This document shows positions 55,201 through 64,000 of a DNA stretch of 64,000 bases, one piece after another (the first letter of the stretch is position 1; each line of letters begins with the position of its first letter). Origin of the DNA: Pararhodobacter zhoushanensis (GTDB lineage: Bacteria; Pseudomonadota; Alphaproteobacteria; Rhodobacterales; Rhodobacteraceae); assembly GCF_003990445.1 (NCBI RefSeq), contig NZ_REEZ01000009.1:101861-165860 (forward strand). Direction: 5' to 3'. Position numbers and translations under genes: made by a program. Under the pieces are notes generated by a model, which worked only from the letters and a program-made list of their open reading frames with translations, ran no database searches and was not told the DNA's origin.

Positions 55201-57851
55201 TCATGGCTTCGGCCATCAAGGGCAATCCCCCGCACAAGCCTGTCGACCGCATCGGGCCTGACATCCGCGTGGTTCTTGTCGCGCAAGCGCTGACAGGTTT
55301 CAGAAAGATTCAGTGGAACAGGGGTTCGGTCGTCGAGGTCCGGCGCCAGCTCCTGCATCAGTTCGATCAGATCGCCCTCCAGTGCCGAAGCCTGAGACAG
55401 TCTCTGCGCCGAGGAATGGGCGACCCCGACATGCGCAAAGACCGTCATCGCCACGTCGTTGCGAACGATGCCGAGAGTTTCCAGCGTCGCCATGGCCTTT
55501 GGCAGCGCACCCGGTGGAATCCCTGCCACCCCGCAAAGCTCATCGGTCGACACGCCCTCGTCAGCCGGGGCCGACACCAGATGCGCCACGATGGCCAGAA
55601 GCTCATTGCGATGCGCTAGCGTCAGGTCTGCCCCGGCCAACCGCTGCTTCGCCTCATCCACAGATCGCACCCGCAGGGAGGACGGGAACACCTGAACCCG
55701 GTTCTCTTCCCGCGATACAAGATGCGCCTCCTCCAGCCAGGACACGGCAGTCTTGACCCGGGTGTCGTCCGTGGCGCTGTCGCGCTCGAACTCATGATCT
55801 CTCTCGGACCGGACGATCTCACCCGATGTCGCAACGACCTTACCGGTCTTTTTCGTCCGCTCGTCGATCCGACGCAGCGCCTTGAGGATTGCCCCGATTT
55901 CATGCCGCGCAAGGCGCGAACTGGCCGTCAGACGGAACTGGCGTTCCACGTCTTCGGCGGAGAACAGCAAGACGCAATGGGCGTCCTCCCGGTCCCGTCC
56001 CGCGCGTCCGGCCTCCTGAAGGTAGTTTTCCAGCGACCCCGGAATATCGGCGTGGACGACCAGCCGGATGTCGGGCTTATCGATCCCCATACCGAAGGCA
56101 TTTGTGGCGGCGATCACTCGCAAGTCACCCACACGGAATCGTTCCTGCACGGCCTGCTTGTCATCCGCGCTCATCCCGGCGTGGAAATGCGCCGCTTCCA
56201 CGTGTCGAGATTTAAGAAACTCGGCCACCCTCTCGGTTTCCCTGCGAGACGAGCAATAGACGACGGCTCCGGAGCGCCCCTCGGCCGGTAACAGTTCGTC
56301 GAGGACGCGCATCACATCCGACAGTTTGGAGGCCTTGTTTGTCGGCCGCACGTCGAACGCCAGGTTTGTCCGTGAAGCACCCCCGTCAAGCGGCAGCAGC
56401 TCGACCCCAGCCTTGGTCTTGAAATGTTCGATGATATCCGCAACCACCTCGGGCTTTGCGGTTGCGGTGAGGCAGAGTACAGGCGCGGGTGTCTGATCCC
56501 CAGAGAACTCCCTGATGAAGCGACCGAGGTAGCGATAGTCGGGCCGGAAATCATGCCCCCATTTCGACACGCAGTGTGCCTCGTCAATCGCCCAGAGACC
56601 CACCTCGCGCTGTGCCAGGACGCTGCGAATCGAGGTACTGCGAAGTTGCTCGGGAGAGATGATGAGGATCCCGGCGTCGCCCATTCGAACCTTGTCGAGC
56701 GCATCCTGACGTTCCGGCATGGACATCATGCCGTTTATCGTGACGGAGCAGGAGATACCGGCTCGCTCCATCCCCTGAACCTGATCCGCCATCAAAGCGA
56801 CCAGGGGAGAAATCACCACTGTCAGCGCGCCGATCTTGTCAAAGCGTGACAGCGCCGGCACCTGATAGCAGAGCGACTTGCCCGTCCCTGTCGGCAAGAT
56901 CCCCAGCAGGCTGTTGCCAGACATGGCTTCGTCGACGATGCGCTCCTGCAGCGGGCGTCCCTCGGGATCCACTGGCTTTGGGCGGAAGCCGGGAAACCCG
57001 AACCACCTTTCCAAGGCGCGCACCGGGTCGTTCTGCTCAGCGCACCAGGTGCAGCGCGGATCCTTGCAGGAGGTGTCGCGTACATGCCTGACAATCAGCG
57101 ATGCCTCACGAAACTGCGCCCGAACCCAGGGTGGCATGACGGAATCGCCGCCTGCCACAGTAATCCATGAAAGGGCATAGGCCATCGGCCAGCCGTTCTG
57201 AGGGCTGCTCAGGCGTCGCAGTGTTTGTTCGACACGCAATCCGCAGGCACGGCCTTCGAGCAACCGCGTGATCGCGGCACCCGCCTCTTCATAGCTAGGG
57301 CAGTTCCGACCGCGCAGATAGGAAAACACGGCGTCGAAACCACCGGCGCGTTCCATCCGCGTCGTCAGATAGTGGTAGGCAGTCACCGCGTCGGGTTCCT
57401 CTTCCACCAGTTTAGCAAAGGCATCCAGCTGATTGGCGAGCACCTCGAACACGAGGCGTGCGTCCAGCTCGGGATCATTCACATGCCCTGTGGCCAGACG
57501 TCCGTCATGATAGTGCTTCACGAGGTGGTGGTACGGGTTTCGCGGGAAGGCCAGTGGATTCAGCCACAGCGTGTCGATGGGTGCCTGAATAATCCTGCTG
57601 AGACCGGGTCGCCTCGCGATAAGATGCTCCAGATCGTGCTTGAGGAAATTGTGACCAATCGGATACGCCACGTCGCCGATCTGCGCTTCGAGCCGATCAA
57701 GAAATCCTTCGGAAATTCCTCCCATCGTCTTCAGCGCCGGCCGTTCATCCCTGCGCACCGCCGCCAGACCAAAGATTTTTGCCTTGGAAGGATCGACTTC
57801 AAGATCGATTGACAGGCACCGGGACATTAATTGGTTGTGACGCATTTCCAT
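52272..57851 (-). CDS. DEDD-exonuclease-RecQ-UvrD triple fusion helicase (1859 aa)
   Basis: Domains in order: an RNase H/DEDD-like exonuclease (SIDLEVD with D16 and E18; [12 protein letters not shown] with D73; [11 protein letters not shown] with D130); a Cys knuckle (C262, C267, C270 after H256); a RecQ SF2 helicase ([10 protein letters not shown] at 317-326, DEAH at 423-426, QEAGRAGRD at 612-620); winged-helix-like segments to about 810; a UvrD-type SF1 helicase (LAGPGSGKT 1110-1118, VDEYQD 1231-1236, [12 protein letters not shown] 1266-1277, HRAKGLEF 1510-1517, [10 protein letters not shown] 1544-1553); and an acidic tail ([12 protein letters not shown]). Both helicase cores look intact. 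ATG at 57827 is an alternative start. It follows the DUF4011 gene by 120 bp. Likely nucleic-acid processing in phage defence or repair. Confidence 0.9.
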   Translation of the reverse strand: MEMRHNQLMSRCLSIDLEVDPSKAKIFGLAAVRRDERPALKTMGGISEGFLDRLEAQIGDVAYPIGHNFLKHDLEHLIARRPGLSRIIQAPIDTLWLNPLAFPRNPYHHLVKHYHDGRLATGHVNDPELDARLVFEVLANQLDAFAKLVEEEPDAVTAYHYLTTRMERAGGFDAVFSYLRGRNCPSYEEAGAAITRLLEGRACGLRVEQTLRRLSSPQNGWPMAYALSWITVAGGDSVMPPWVRAQFREASLIVRHVRDTSCKDPRCTWCAEQNDPVRALERWFGFPGFRPKPVDPEGRPLQERIVDEAMSGNSLLGILPTGTGKSLCYQVPALSRFDKIGALTVVISPLVALMADQVQGMERAGISCSVTINGMMSMPERQDALDKVRMGDAGILIISPEQLRSTSIRSVLAQREVGLWAIDEAHCVSKWGHDFRPDYRYLGRFIREFSGDQTPAPVLCLTATAKPEVVADIIEHFKTKAGVELLPLDGGASRTNLAFDVRPTNKASKLSDVMRVLDELLPAEGRSGAVVYCSSRRETERVAEFLKSRHVEAAHFHAGMSADDKQAVQERFRVGDLRVIAATNAFGMGIDKPDIRLVVHADIPGSLENYLQEAGRAGRDREDAHCVLLFSAEDVERQFRLTASSRLARHEIGAILKALRRIDERTKKTGKVVATSGEIVRSERDHEFERDSATDDTRVKTAVSWLEEAHLVSREENRVQVFPSSLRVRSVDEAKQRLAGADLTLAHRNELLAIVAHLVSAPADEGVSTDELCGVAGIPPGALPKAMATLETLGIVRNDVAMTVFAHVGVAHSSAQRLSQASALEGDLIELMQELAPDLDDRTPVPLNLSETCQRLRDKNHADVRPDAVDRLVRGIALDGRSHDGGRGNISLRKVGRNTLMVTLVRPWKTVRATANLRWQAAELLLNYLTGRLDKGVRGKDLQVDTTIGDLLAQLNQDAILKTSGIADMTKLMERALMWLHEQGVVTLGKGLTVFRSAMTVYLDPAGGQFTQTHFAPLEEHYGEQTLQTHVMVTYAETGLRAMSDASRLSEDYFLLNKEQFMKRWMPGMGREVRRQTTTASWAAIVEKLGNKIQQEIVTDDRDRTNVLVLAGPGSGKTRVLVHRIAYLLRMKREDPRGILVLAYNRHAAAEIRVRLRALVGDDAIGVSVSTCHALAMKLVGASFVGQRADTEDFDDIVMEAVRQLEGEGLSKSEAEAQRDTLIQGYRWILVDEYQDIGPEEYQLISAVAGRSLEDADLKLSLFAVGDDDQNIYAFNGASVGFIRKFEEDYKARPAFLVENYRSTNHIIAAANAVISAAPDRMKVDHEIRINGDRRNDPEGGVLKKEDQVGQGRVQVLTVPAGDAIQAIAAVDEMVRLSKLDPDWSWARTAIISRDWKRLGAVRAYAEQLGIKVELANQDLPNIWRLRETQALVSGLRRRQGELLGIADIIDLLNEQSGNKWVDLLAEGIAELARELKTKTMPVPDIVEWIAEWSRETRGEQRGLLLLTAHRAKGLEFDHVAILDGGWDRASKNEDRDAPRRLFYVAMTRAKKGLIVMASGKHAFLKSGNRSVVERQVVLHFPAEGLPSRVYYLPNLRHSDLSYAGRQGDLHEVHRAIQECRVGDPLHLEYRAPTWVLLDRHGRLLGRMSKSWEHPPGQVLLTGSVGAVVQWRKSDGDEQFAHYARRDAWETVLPELVFAPQRPVGSAETVPATAAKSVFVLSNPQSNPASCSGVPTAQLARAVNSDDPDALAALAQRIHHESRSWDELINNFKDRGLDVVPKGGGLVLKDGTDGRELCKMSALGLSYREMVQGFKAGFPGHPSPAMADYALGKKRAGAPTRQRRSKPSDEEDDFDIIDE

Positions 57852-57971
57852 GAACTTATGAGTAACGACGAGTATGCGCCGAAAAAAGCCCTATTGATTT
57901 CGTGGTAGGGTCCGAACGCAATGACGTGCCTGATGCGACGGGCAGTGATGCCCCTGCCCGATCGCTCCTCT

Positions 57972-60900
57972 TCACTCACGGGCAGTAGATCGCCATCCCA
58001 AGCACTCCGACAGGTAAGAACGCGCGTCGGCCGACAATCTGGCAATACAGGCGTGGCGCGCCAGATCGAGAACGGGGTCCTCGCTCTTGCTCAGCTCAGC
58101 CGCATGGCGATCATAAAGCTCCGCGATCTCCGTGCGGGAAATATCCCGGATGGAGCGATCCAGTCCCGACCGGAAACCGACCCTGTCGGCTTTCGTGCCC
58201 ACCGCCCAAAGGAAATCGACACCATTCTCGGGATGCAGCTCAACCCGACCAAGCGCCCTGGACACCTGCTCGGAGATCCGCCTTCCCGTCCTTTGCCACC
58301 CATGCATCCCAGAGACCCGCTTGCCCAGCAAGGCAACCGGCATGGGCCCTTCGCGCTCGACCACGCCCGCGATCAGGCGCTCAAGGACGGGAATGTAGTC
58401 CGCATCGTAAAACCTTTCGGGATCGGGGCTGGTTTCGCTCGAACCAGCTCTGCCCACCTCCGGCCTGGCAGCTGACGGCGCTGCACGGGCAAACTGTGCC
58501 TCCTGCCGGACAGGCTCTGACGGTGCGATGTCTCCTTCAACGCCCACCTCCACGATCGGCAGTTCGACCTCAGCAGCCTCTGCTTCCTCGGCCTCATGTG
58601 AGACCTCGATCTCATCGGCATCTTCCGCGAGGACGGATTCGCGCGCCGCGTCTTCTTCGGCCCGCTTGGCGCGATCCGCCTCGAGGTGCTCCGTCAGCGC
58701 GGTGTGGATGCGTTCGACCACGGCCGCAGGATTGCGGAACCAGTCGGTCGACCAGATCCGGAAGATCGTCCAGCCAAGGTTTTCCAGCACCGCTTGCCGC
58801 ACCTTGTCCCGGTCCCGAGCCGTGGCAGAACCGTGATAGGTCGCCCCGTCACACTCGAGCCCGGCAAGATAGACCCCCGCATGGTCCGGATGCACGACAC
58901 CCAGGTCGATGCGGAAGCCCGAGACGCCGATCTGTGGACGCAGCTCCCAACCCTTCGCCTCGATGGCCGCCTTGATCGCGGCCTCGAAGAAATTCTCGAC
59001 CGGCCCAAGAGACCCATCGTCCTGCGCTGGAAGCGCCACAGGACCACGCGCTGCAAAATCGAGAAAGCCCTTCAGGTGCCTCACGCCCACGGCCTTGGTG
59101 CGTGTCAGGTCGATCTGATCGGCCCGGACCGAGGCAAAGATGTGCATTTCCGCGCGCGCGCGTGTCACGGCCACGTTCAGGCGCTTTTCGCCGCCTTCGC
59201 GGTTTAAGTCACCAAAGACCATCGAGAGCTTACCAGCGGGGTCAGGCCCGAACGTGATCGAGAACAGCATCACGTCCCGCTCGTCCCCCTGGATGTTCTC
59301 AAGGTTCTTTACGATGACCGGCTCTTCCCGTGCATCCTCGAAAAACCATTCCAGATCCGGGTTCTTCCGCCGCTCCTCGTCCAGCAGGTCGAGGATGAGC
59401 CCCTGCTGCTCGGCATTGAAGGTGATGACACCCAATGTCTGCCGATCTTCCTCTGGCAAGGTAAGCCATTCATTCAGGCGGCGAACCGTCATGCGCGCGA
59501 TCGCGCGGGCTTCGGCCTCGTTGGTCCGGCCTTGGCCCCGCGCATAGACGCCATCGACCTGGTGCAGGCTCACCGCTTCGGAGGCCGTTGCCGGAGACGG
59601 GAAAGTCACCAGACGGCCGCCGTAGTAATGCCAGTTGGAGAAAGCGATGAGCGCCTCGTCGCGGCTGCGATAATGCCAGTCGAGGCGCTGCGTCGGAATG
59701 CCTGCCGCGGCGACCTCGTCCAGGATGGACGCCAGATCGCGCTCGGCGTCCGGCAGATCGTCCTCATCAGCTTCACTGCGCCCGAACCTGTTGGAGGGGG
59801 GCATCTGCTTCGGGTCGCCGACGATGATCGCCTGCTTGCCCCGCGCGATCGCACCAATCGCGTCCCAGGTGGTGATCTGGGAGGCCTCATCAAAAATCAC
59901 CACGTCGAAGGCCGCTTGCCCCGCAGGGAGGTACTGCGCCACCGAAAGCGGGGACATCAGCACGCAGGGGGCCAGCTTGGTGAAGGCGTCAGGCATTTCC
60001 GAGATCAGCGAGCGGATCGGCATGCTGGGCCGCTGCAGCCCAAGCTGATGCCGCAGCGTGCCAAGTTCAGAGCGGCGCGCGACGGCATCCTGGGCTGGCA
60101 AGCCATGCTGGATGCGGGACAAGACCTGCCCCGCCGCCATGCCCGTTGCACGATCATCCAACTCCCGGAAGCGCTTGATTGCGTCCTCGTGCGACCAGTG
60201 GGAGAACCCCCGCAATTCAGGCTGCGCATCCATGGCCTGCGGCAGCCACCAGGCCGCATAGGCCGAGGCGAAGGCTGCATCGACATCGCCCTCGATCTGG
60301 CCTTCTTCGACTGCGAGCACGAGGGCCTCAAGCCCTGCGCCGCTGGCTTGTGTACGGACTTCGACCCACCGGGTCCAATCCTGAAGGTGCTCCTTGTTGT
60401 CCTGGATGGCCTGCAGAGATGCGAGCAACTCCGACAGGGCCATCCCCTCGGGCGAGGTATGCGCCGTCTGCGCGAAGGCCCCGGCAAGCTCCTGCCAGCT
60501 TTCGTGCTTGCGCTGGAAGAGCGTGATCGCGTTCCGCAGGTCACCGCCGTTCCGTTGGGCAAGACTCTGGCAGGTCAGATCCCAACGGGCGGGATCGGCG
60601 ACCATGGGCGCGATCTCGGCGAGTACCGTCCTCATCGCCCGCGCCTGGTCCATCCAGTCAGCGAGGCGAGCTGGATCCGTTTCCACCCCCTTGACCACCG
60701 GACACCCGGTGAGCGGAGTTGCCTCAACCTCGGCTCGGGTGCGCTTGGCGTCCGCCAGCGCGGCTATATCGGATCGGGGATCGGCCTTTCCGCCCTCTGC
60801 ATAAGTCTGCAAGAGCTTGCGCATCGAGGATTTGGCAAAGATCGAGAACGGCCACATCTTCGTCTGTGCAAGTCGCCAGTTGGCATCGAGTTGATCCAGC

Positions 60901-63863
60901 GGAATGCTTTCCAGCCGCGCCATCGGATAGCTGGCAGAGGTTCGAGCGGCTGCAGCGGTATAGGCGGCAAGTTTGTCCGTCAGCATCGCTGCCTGCGCCT
61001 GCATCTCGACGACATCCGGCGTCAGCGACCAGCTTACATCCTCGCCACTCTCGGGGATCGACAACAGGAGCAGCAGCGGCGCGACCTCGGAAGCCTCGCC
61101 CGTGCCCGCCCAGGTCAGCCCGGCATGGCGCGCGAGCGCCTTGGCGGCCTCAGCCAGTTCACGGGTGGCCGTGCCCAGCTTCGCGCCTCGTTCCAGAAGT
61201 TCCGCCTGCCAGCCAAAGGACCACTCCTCCGCCTGCACCAGCGGCAGCGGCTTTCGGCCCGCGATGATCTCCTGGCACCGGCCAAGCGCTTCGGCCAGCT
61301 TCCGCAGATGCAGGTAGCTTTCCGCATCATGCGCGTCCTTGTTGGCGAAGCCCAGGCGGAACGGCTGTTCCTGACCGGCAGCCTTGCCGATCGCCTGGAA
61401 GACGCTGAAGCCTTGCGTGCCCTTCTTGTGCAACGCCGTGACATAAGTGTTCAGCTGTTCGCGGGTGACCGTCAGGTCATCTGTCACCGTGATCCAATCG
61501 GTGTCCGACGCGCTGGCCGCTCGCGCCCAGCTGCGGCCCAGCTGAGACAGTACCGTTTTCCGGTCAGCCTTGTTGGAATGCAGTTCCAGCACGGCATCGC
61601 CCAGCCCGTGCGACGCAAGCCGCCGCTGCACCACGTCCAGCGCCGCCGACTTCTCGGCTACGAAAAGGACGGTCTTCTGCATGGCGAGGCATTGCGAGAT
61701 GATATTGGCGATGGTCTGGCTCTTGCCCGTGCCGGGCGGCCCGATAAGGACAAAGTCGTGCCCCTCCTGCGCAGCCAGAACGGCCGCGAGCTGGGAGGAG
61801 TCAGCGGGCAGCGGCGTGAACAGGTCGCGCGGCGCCAGCCTGCGGTCAACATCGACCGCGACCGGTAGACCCGGCGTCCCTTCGGCCAGGAAGGGCTCGG
61901 TCGGGTTGTCCACCAGATGCTTCACCAGCGCGCTCTCGCGTAAGCTGTCGGTCCGCTCCACCAGGTCCTTCCACATCAGGAACTTGGCGAAGGAGAAGGT
62001 CGATAGCGCCAGCTCCTCGACCACCTCGAAACCAGCAACATCGCGCACCTTGCGGCGCATGATCTCGAAGATGCGCGGCAAGTCGAAACCGCTATCGTCC
62101 CGGGGAAGATCGCCCTCCAACTCGGGCACTTTCAAGTCAAAATCGCGCTTGAGAAACTCCAGCAGCGTCGTGTTAAAACGCACGTCGTCCTCGTGATGCT
62201 CGATCACGAACTCCGACTGCGCAGACTTACGCGATATTTTCACCGGCACCAGCAGCAGCGGCGCGCGGTAGCTGCGCGTGTCCCCTTCGGACTTTTTCCA
62301 ACGCAGGAAACCAGCTGCCAGGAACAGGGTGTTCGTGCCGCCTTCCTGCATGTCACTCTTGGCGCGGCGGTGCAGTTCGAGCAGCCGACGCTCGCTTTCC
62401 TTACGGGTCAGCGGGACCGCGATCTGGCCCTTCGCGAAGGCATCCTTCGCGACCTCCTCAAGTAACTTGGGTTCCTCCTTCACCAGAAGGTCGCGCGTGC
62501 CGACAGGATCCTCGTCCTTCAAAGCCAGCGCGCGGAACTTCTTCCCATCTGCCAGCTGATCCTCCAGTGCCGAGACATCCGGGCACAGGAAGGGGAGCGT
62601 CTGCTTGCTGTCCTTGAAGTTCAGCAGCCGGTTGCGCAGCGACAGGTCCAGAAGCTTGCGTTGCCAGCGAGAGATCCGGTCCCCCGGCGTCGAGGCTTCA
62701 TCCTCGATCAGTTCGCCCGGCAGCAGGCCCAGATCCAGCGGGCGCGGCAGGGCTGCCGGACTTGCAGCGACGTCTTCCGCCCCGGCCTCCAGCTCGGAAC
62801 GGTGACTGGCAAGCGGGCGAATCCGGGCCGCCCGGGCACGCCGGATGTCGACTGCCATGACAAAGCTGTGCTCATTGCGCTCGGATGTCAGCTCGCGCGC
62901 CGTATCAACCGCCTGCTCGAACCCGACGCTGGGTTTCTTCGTCAGCAAGGTGGTCTCCATGACCACGAACTCGCGCGCATCGATGGCCTTGCGGACCGTC
63001 ATCACGTCGGGCTCGCTGATGGTCCCGAAATCCCGCTGCGTTAGCCAGACCCCGGTCCAGGCATGCCCGTCGGAGAGGAGCACGACGGGGTTGAGGCCGG
63101 CGGCCTCGAAGCAGGCGGCCAGCAGAAGAGCGCTGTCCAGACAGGTGGCAAGTCCTTCGGACTTAATGCGACCGGGGTCGCGCACCTTCTGGCCGTTCAA
63201 CTCGAAACTTGCCGGAGGCACCGCATAGGTAAGCCCCATGCCGGTCGCGGCCGACCAGATAGCCCCGGCCAGCATCCACGCACGCGACGGGTCGCGGGAC
63301 TGATATCCATCCATGGCACCGCTCTGCCCGGCACCCTCCAGTAGCCGGCTGGCCTCCTTTAGGACGCCAGCGACAACCGTGTCATTGGGAGAGACAAAGG
63401 CCGCAAGCAGATGCGCCATGTCGCCGACACCACCCCATTCGTCTCGGGCCAGCATCTCGATCGGGCGCTTCTCATTCAGCAGCTCTGTCTCGCCTTGCTT
63501 GACGACGAACTGCAGCTCTCCCCACTCGGCCTCGTTGAGACCGCCGAGGATCACCGTGTCCAGGGGCGTTTCCAGGTCGCGCAGCTCTTGTCGTTGCCCC
63601 GGCGCCAGTCGATCCACCGTCCAGTTCTTCGGGCGGATCAGGCTTGGACTGCATGTCAGGTCGAGAGTGATATTCTCCAGCGACGCATCTGAAAGGTTAT
63701 GCAGCACGACTTTTTTCAGAACCGAGACACCGTTCTGGGACGATGCAAAGTTTACTTTCTGAGCGACGGACAGCTCCAGAACAAGCTGGTCACGCGCCTC
63801 TTCCCCAACCGTATCAAACGACATTCTTACGCTACCTGACCTTTTAATCCCCAAGTCAGTCAC
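57972..63863 (-). CDS. DUF4011-SF1 helicase-Vsr-like nuclease-DUF3320 protein (1963 aa), Hhe-like
   Basis: An N-terminal region (about 1-350) contains a transglutaminase/papain-like core: C241 in ATCLDSALLLAAC, H267 in DGHAWTGVWL and E303 in VMETT. DUF4011 follows (RWQRKLLDLSLRNRLLNF near 399). The SF1 helicase has IGPPGTGKSQT (707-717), VVIFDEASQI (1321), VGDPKQMPPS (1348) and NVAVTRARAE (1563). A Vsr/MTES_1575-like nuclease follows (E1627, D1653, E1670 and D1672 in FEAAI, RIDLGV and LECDG), then an acidic linker and DUF3320 (1818-1871). I recall this DUF4011-helicase-Vsr-DUF3320 layout as the Hhe defence protein. Start is GTG at 63863 or ATG at 63824, the latter after AGGTAG. Confidence 0.9.
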   Translation of the reverse strand: MTDLGIKRSGSVRMSFDTVGEEARDQLVLELSVAQKVNFASSQNGVSVLKKVVLHNLSDASLENITLDLTCSPSLIRPKNWTVDRLAPGQRQELRDLETPLDTVILGGLNEAEWGELQFVVKQGETELLNEKRPIEMLARDEWGGVGDMAHLLAAFVSPNDTVVAGVLKEASRLLEGAGQSGAMDGYQSRDPSRAWMLAGAIWSAATGMGLTYAVPPASFELNGQKVRDPGRIKSEGLATCLDSALLLAACFEAAGLNPVVLLSDGHAWTGVWLTQRDFGTISEPDVMTVRKAIDAREFVVMETTLLTKKPSVGFEQAVDTARELTSERNEHSFVMAVDIRRARAARIRPLASHRSELEAGAEDVAASPAALPRPLDLGLLPGELIEDEASTPGDRISRWQRKLLDLSLRNRLLNFKDSKQTLPFLCPDVSALEDQLADGKKFRALALKDEDPVGTRDLLVKEEPKLLEEVAKDAFAKGQIAVPLTRKESERRLLELHRRAKSDMQEGGTNTLFLAAGFLRWKKSEGDTRSYRAPLLLVPVKISRKSAQSEFVIEHHEDDVRFNTTLLEFLKRDFDLKVPELEGDLPRDDSGFDLPRIFEIMRRKVRDVAGFEVVEELALSTFSFAKFLMWKDLVERTDSLRESALVKHLVDNPTEPFLAEGTPGLPVAVDVDRRLAPRDLFTPLPADSSQLAAVLAAQEGHDFVLIGPPGTGKSQTIANIISQCLAMQKTVLFVAEKSAALDVVQRRLASHGLGDAVLELHSNKADRKTVLSQLGRSWARAASASDTDWITVTDDLTVTREQLNTYVTALHKKGTQGFSVFQAIGKAAGQEQPFRLGFANKDAHDAESYLHLRKLAEALGRCQEIIAGRKPLPLVQAEEWSFGWQAELLERGAKLGTATRELAEAAKALARHAGLTWAGTGEASEVAPLLLLLSIPESGEDVSWSLTPDVVEMQAQAAMLTDKLAAYTAAAARTSASYPMARLESIPLDQLDANWRLAQTKMWPFSIFAKSSMRKLLQTYAEGGKADPRSDIAALADAKRTRAEVEATPLTGCPVVKGVETDPARLADWMDQARAMRTVLAEIAPMVADPARWDLTCQSLAQRNGGDLRNAITLFQRKHESWQELAGAFAQTAHTSPEGMALSELLASLQAIQDNKEHLQDWTRWVEVRTQASGAGLEALVLAVEEGQIEGDVDAAFASAYAAWWLPQAMDAQPELRGFSHWSHEDAIKRFRELDDRATGMAAGQVLSRIQHGLPAQDAVARRSELGTLRHQLGLQRPSMPIRSLISEMPDAFTKLAPCVLMSPLSVAQYLPAGQAAFDVVIFDEASQITTWDAIGAIARGKQAIIVGDPKQMPPSNRFGRSEADEDDLPDAERDLASILDEVAAAGIPTQRLDWHYRSRDEALIAFSNWHYYGGRLVTFPSPATASEAVSLHQVDGVYARGQGRTNEAEARAIARMTVRRLNEWLTLPEEDRQTLGVITFNAEQQGLILDLLDEERRKNPDLEWFFEDAREEPVIVKNLENIQGDERDVMLFSITFGPDPAGKLSMVFGDLNREGGEKRLNVAVTRARAEMHIFASVRADQIDLTRTKAVGVRHLKGFLDFAARGPVALPAQDDGSLGPVENFFEAAIKAAIEAKGWELRPQIGVSGFRIDLGVVHPDHAGVYLAGLECDGATYHGSATARDRDKVRQAVLENLGWTIFRIWSTDWFRNPAAVVERIHTALTEHLEADRAKRAEEDAARESVLAEDADEIEVSHEAEEAEAAEVELPIVEVGVEGDIAPSEPVRQEAQFARAAPSAARPEVGRAGSSETSPDPERFYDADYIPVLERLIAGVVEREGPMPVALLGKRVSGMHGWQRTGRRISEQVSRALGRVELHPENGVDFLWAVGTKADRVGFRSGLDRSIRDISRTEIAELYDRHAAELSKSEDPVLDLARHACIARLSADARSYLSECLGWRSTARE

Positions 63864-64000
63864 TCATACGAGGATGTGTCTGTCAATTACACGGTCATCT
63901 CGACCAAGAATTGAAAAACGTGCCTAGGCTCAGGACCCATTAATCGTCTTGCGGACTGCTTGGCTGCGTGATTCATGCTCGCGAACTGATGGGGGCAATG

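Noticed and set aside
59532-61868. 778-codon open frame on the plus strand
   Set aside because: It lies antisense inside the DUF4011 helicase gene, whose motifs are clear; the translation is low-complexity Arg/His/Gln-rich shadow sequence.
63864-64000. tRNA or attachment site at the right edge
   Set aside because: No cloverleaf or repeat could be made from these 137 bp; they look like plain upstream sequence.

Overview
The window is a piece of a GC-rich alphaproteobacterial chromosome. Gene content and order point to the Rhodobacteraceae (Roseobacter/Rhodobacter group): an L25-Pth block, clpP-clpX, ccmF-ccmH, a soluble PhoR with PhoU and PhoB, a PIN-RNA methyltransferase pair like the Rhodobacter RSP_2648/RSP_2647 families, and intergenic hairpin repeats. 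Genes are densely packed, many with 4-bp ATGA overlaps. I found no rRNA, tRNA, CRISPR array, integrase or transposase.

Layout. 1-9.3 kb is an amino-acid/peptide scavenging block: an M20 peptidase fragment, an FAD amine oxidase, a glutamine-amidotransferase-like protein and an ArgE-like deacylase on the minus strand, divergent from a complete dipeptide/oligopeptide ABC transporter (DppD, DppF, DppA, DppB, DppC). 9.3-15 kb holds a PIN-domain protein coupled to an rRNA-type methyltransferase, a 55-aa protein, Entner-Doudoroff dehydratase Edd with a candidate operator, and an MFS exporter. 15-19 kb is housekeeping: L25, an exported Cys protein, Pth, a DUF2332 protein and HemF. 19.4-23.2 kb carries a predicted make-and-break cycle for the compatible solute glucosylglycerate: a GH13 phosphorylase facing a GpgS-like synthase and its HAD phosphatase. 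23.3-30 kb looks like an arginine or methylarginine module: a polar amino-acid transporter without its ATPase gene, and a divergent operon of a DDAH-like hydrolase, TetR regulator, AruH-like transaminase and AruI-like decarboxylase. 30-32 kb is clpX/clpP.

32-37 kb encodes a cytoplasmic three-subunit molybdoenzyme resembling sulfite dehydrogenase SoeABC, behind an 18-bp perfect palindrome. 37-48 kb has a PaaG-like hydratase, CcmH/CcmF, a class IV aminotransferase, PhoB/PhoU/PhoR with a good PHO box before phoU, an EEP-family hydrolase, an HpaI-type aldolase, a PLP decarboxylase and a protein with an Ada-like Cys motif. 48-52 kb has a 30-aa membrane microprotein, a histone-deacetylase-family enzyme coupled to a periplasmic glutathione peroxidase, and small secreted or cupin proteins.

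The last 11.6 kb (52.27-63.87 kb) differs in style: two giant minus-strand genes in tandem. One encodes a DEDD-exonuclease-like, RecQ and UvrD fusion of about 1860 aa. The other encodes a transglutaminase-like, DUF4011, SF1 helicase, Vsr-like nuclease and DUF3320 fusion of about 1960 aa, an architecture I recall as Hhe-type anti-phage defence. Together they are the best candidate here for an undescribed two-protein defence system. The island may continue past the right edge.

A family of long palindromic hairpin repeats built around TTCACCCCCGAGGATATTT sits at gene ends in at least five places, and a separate nested inverted repeat lies at 48.6 kb.
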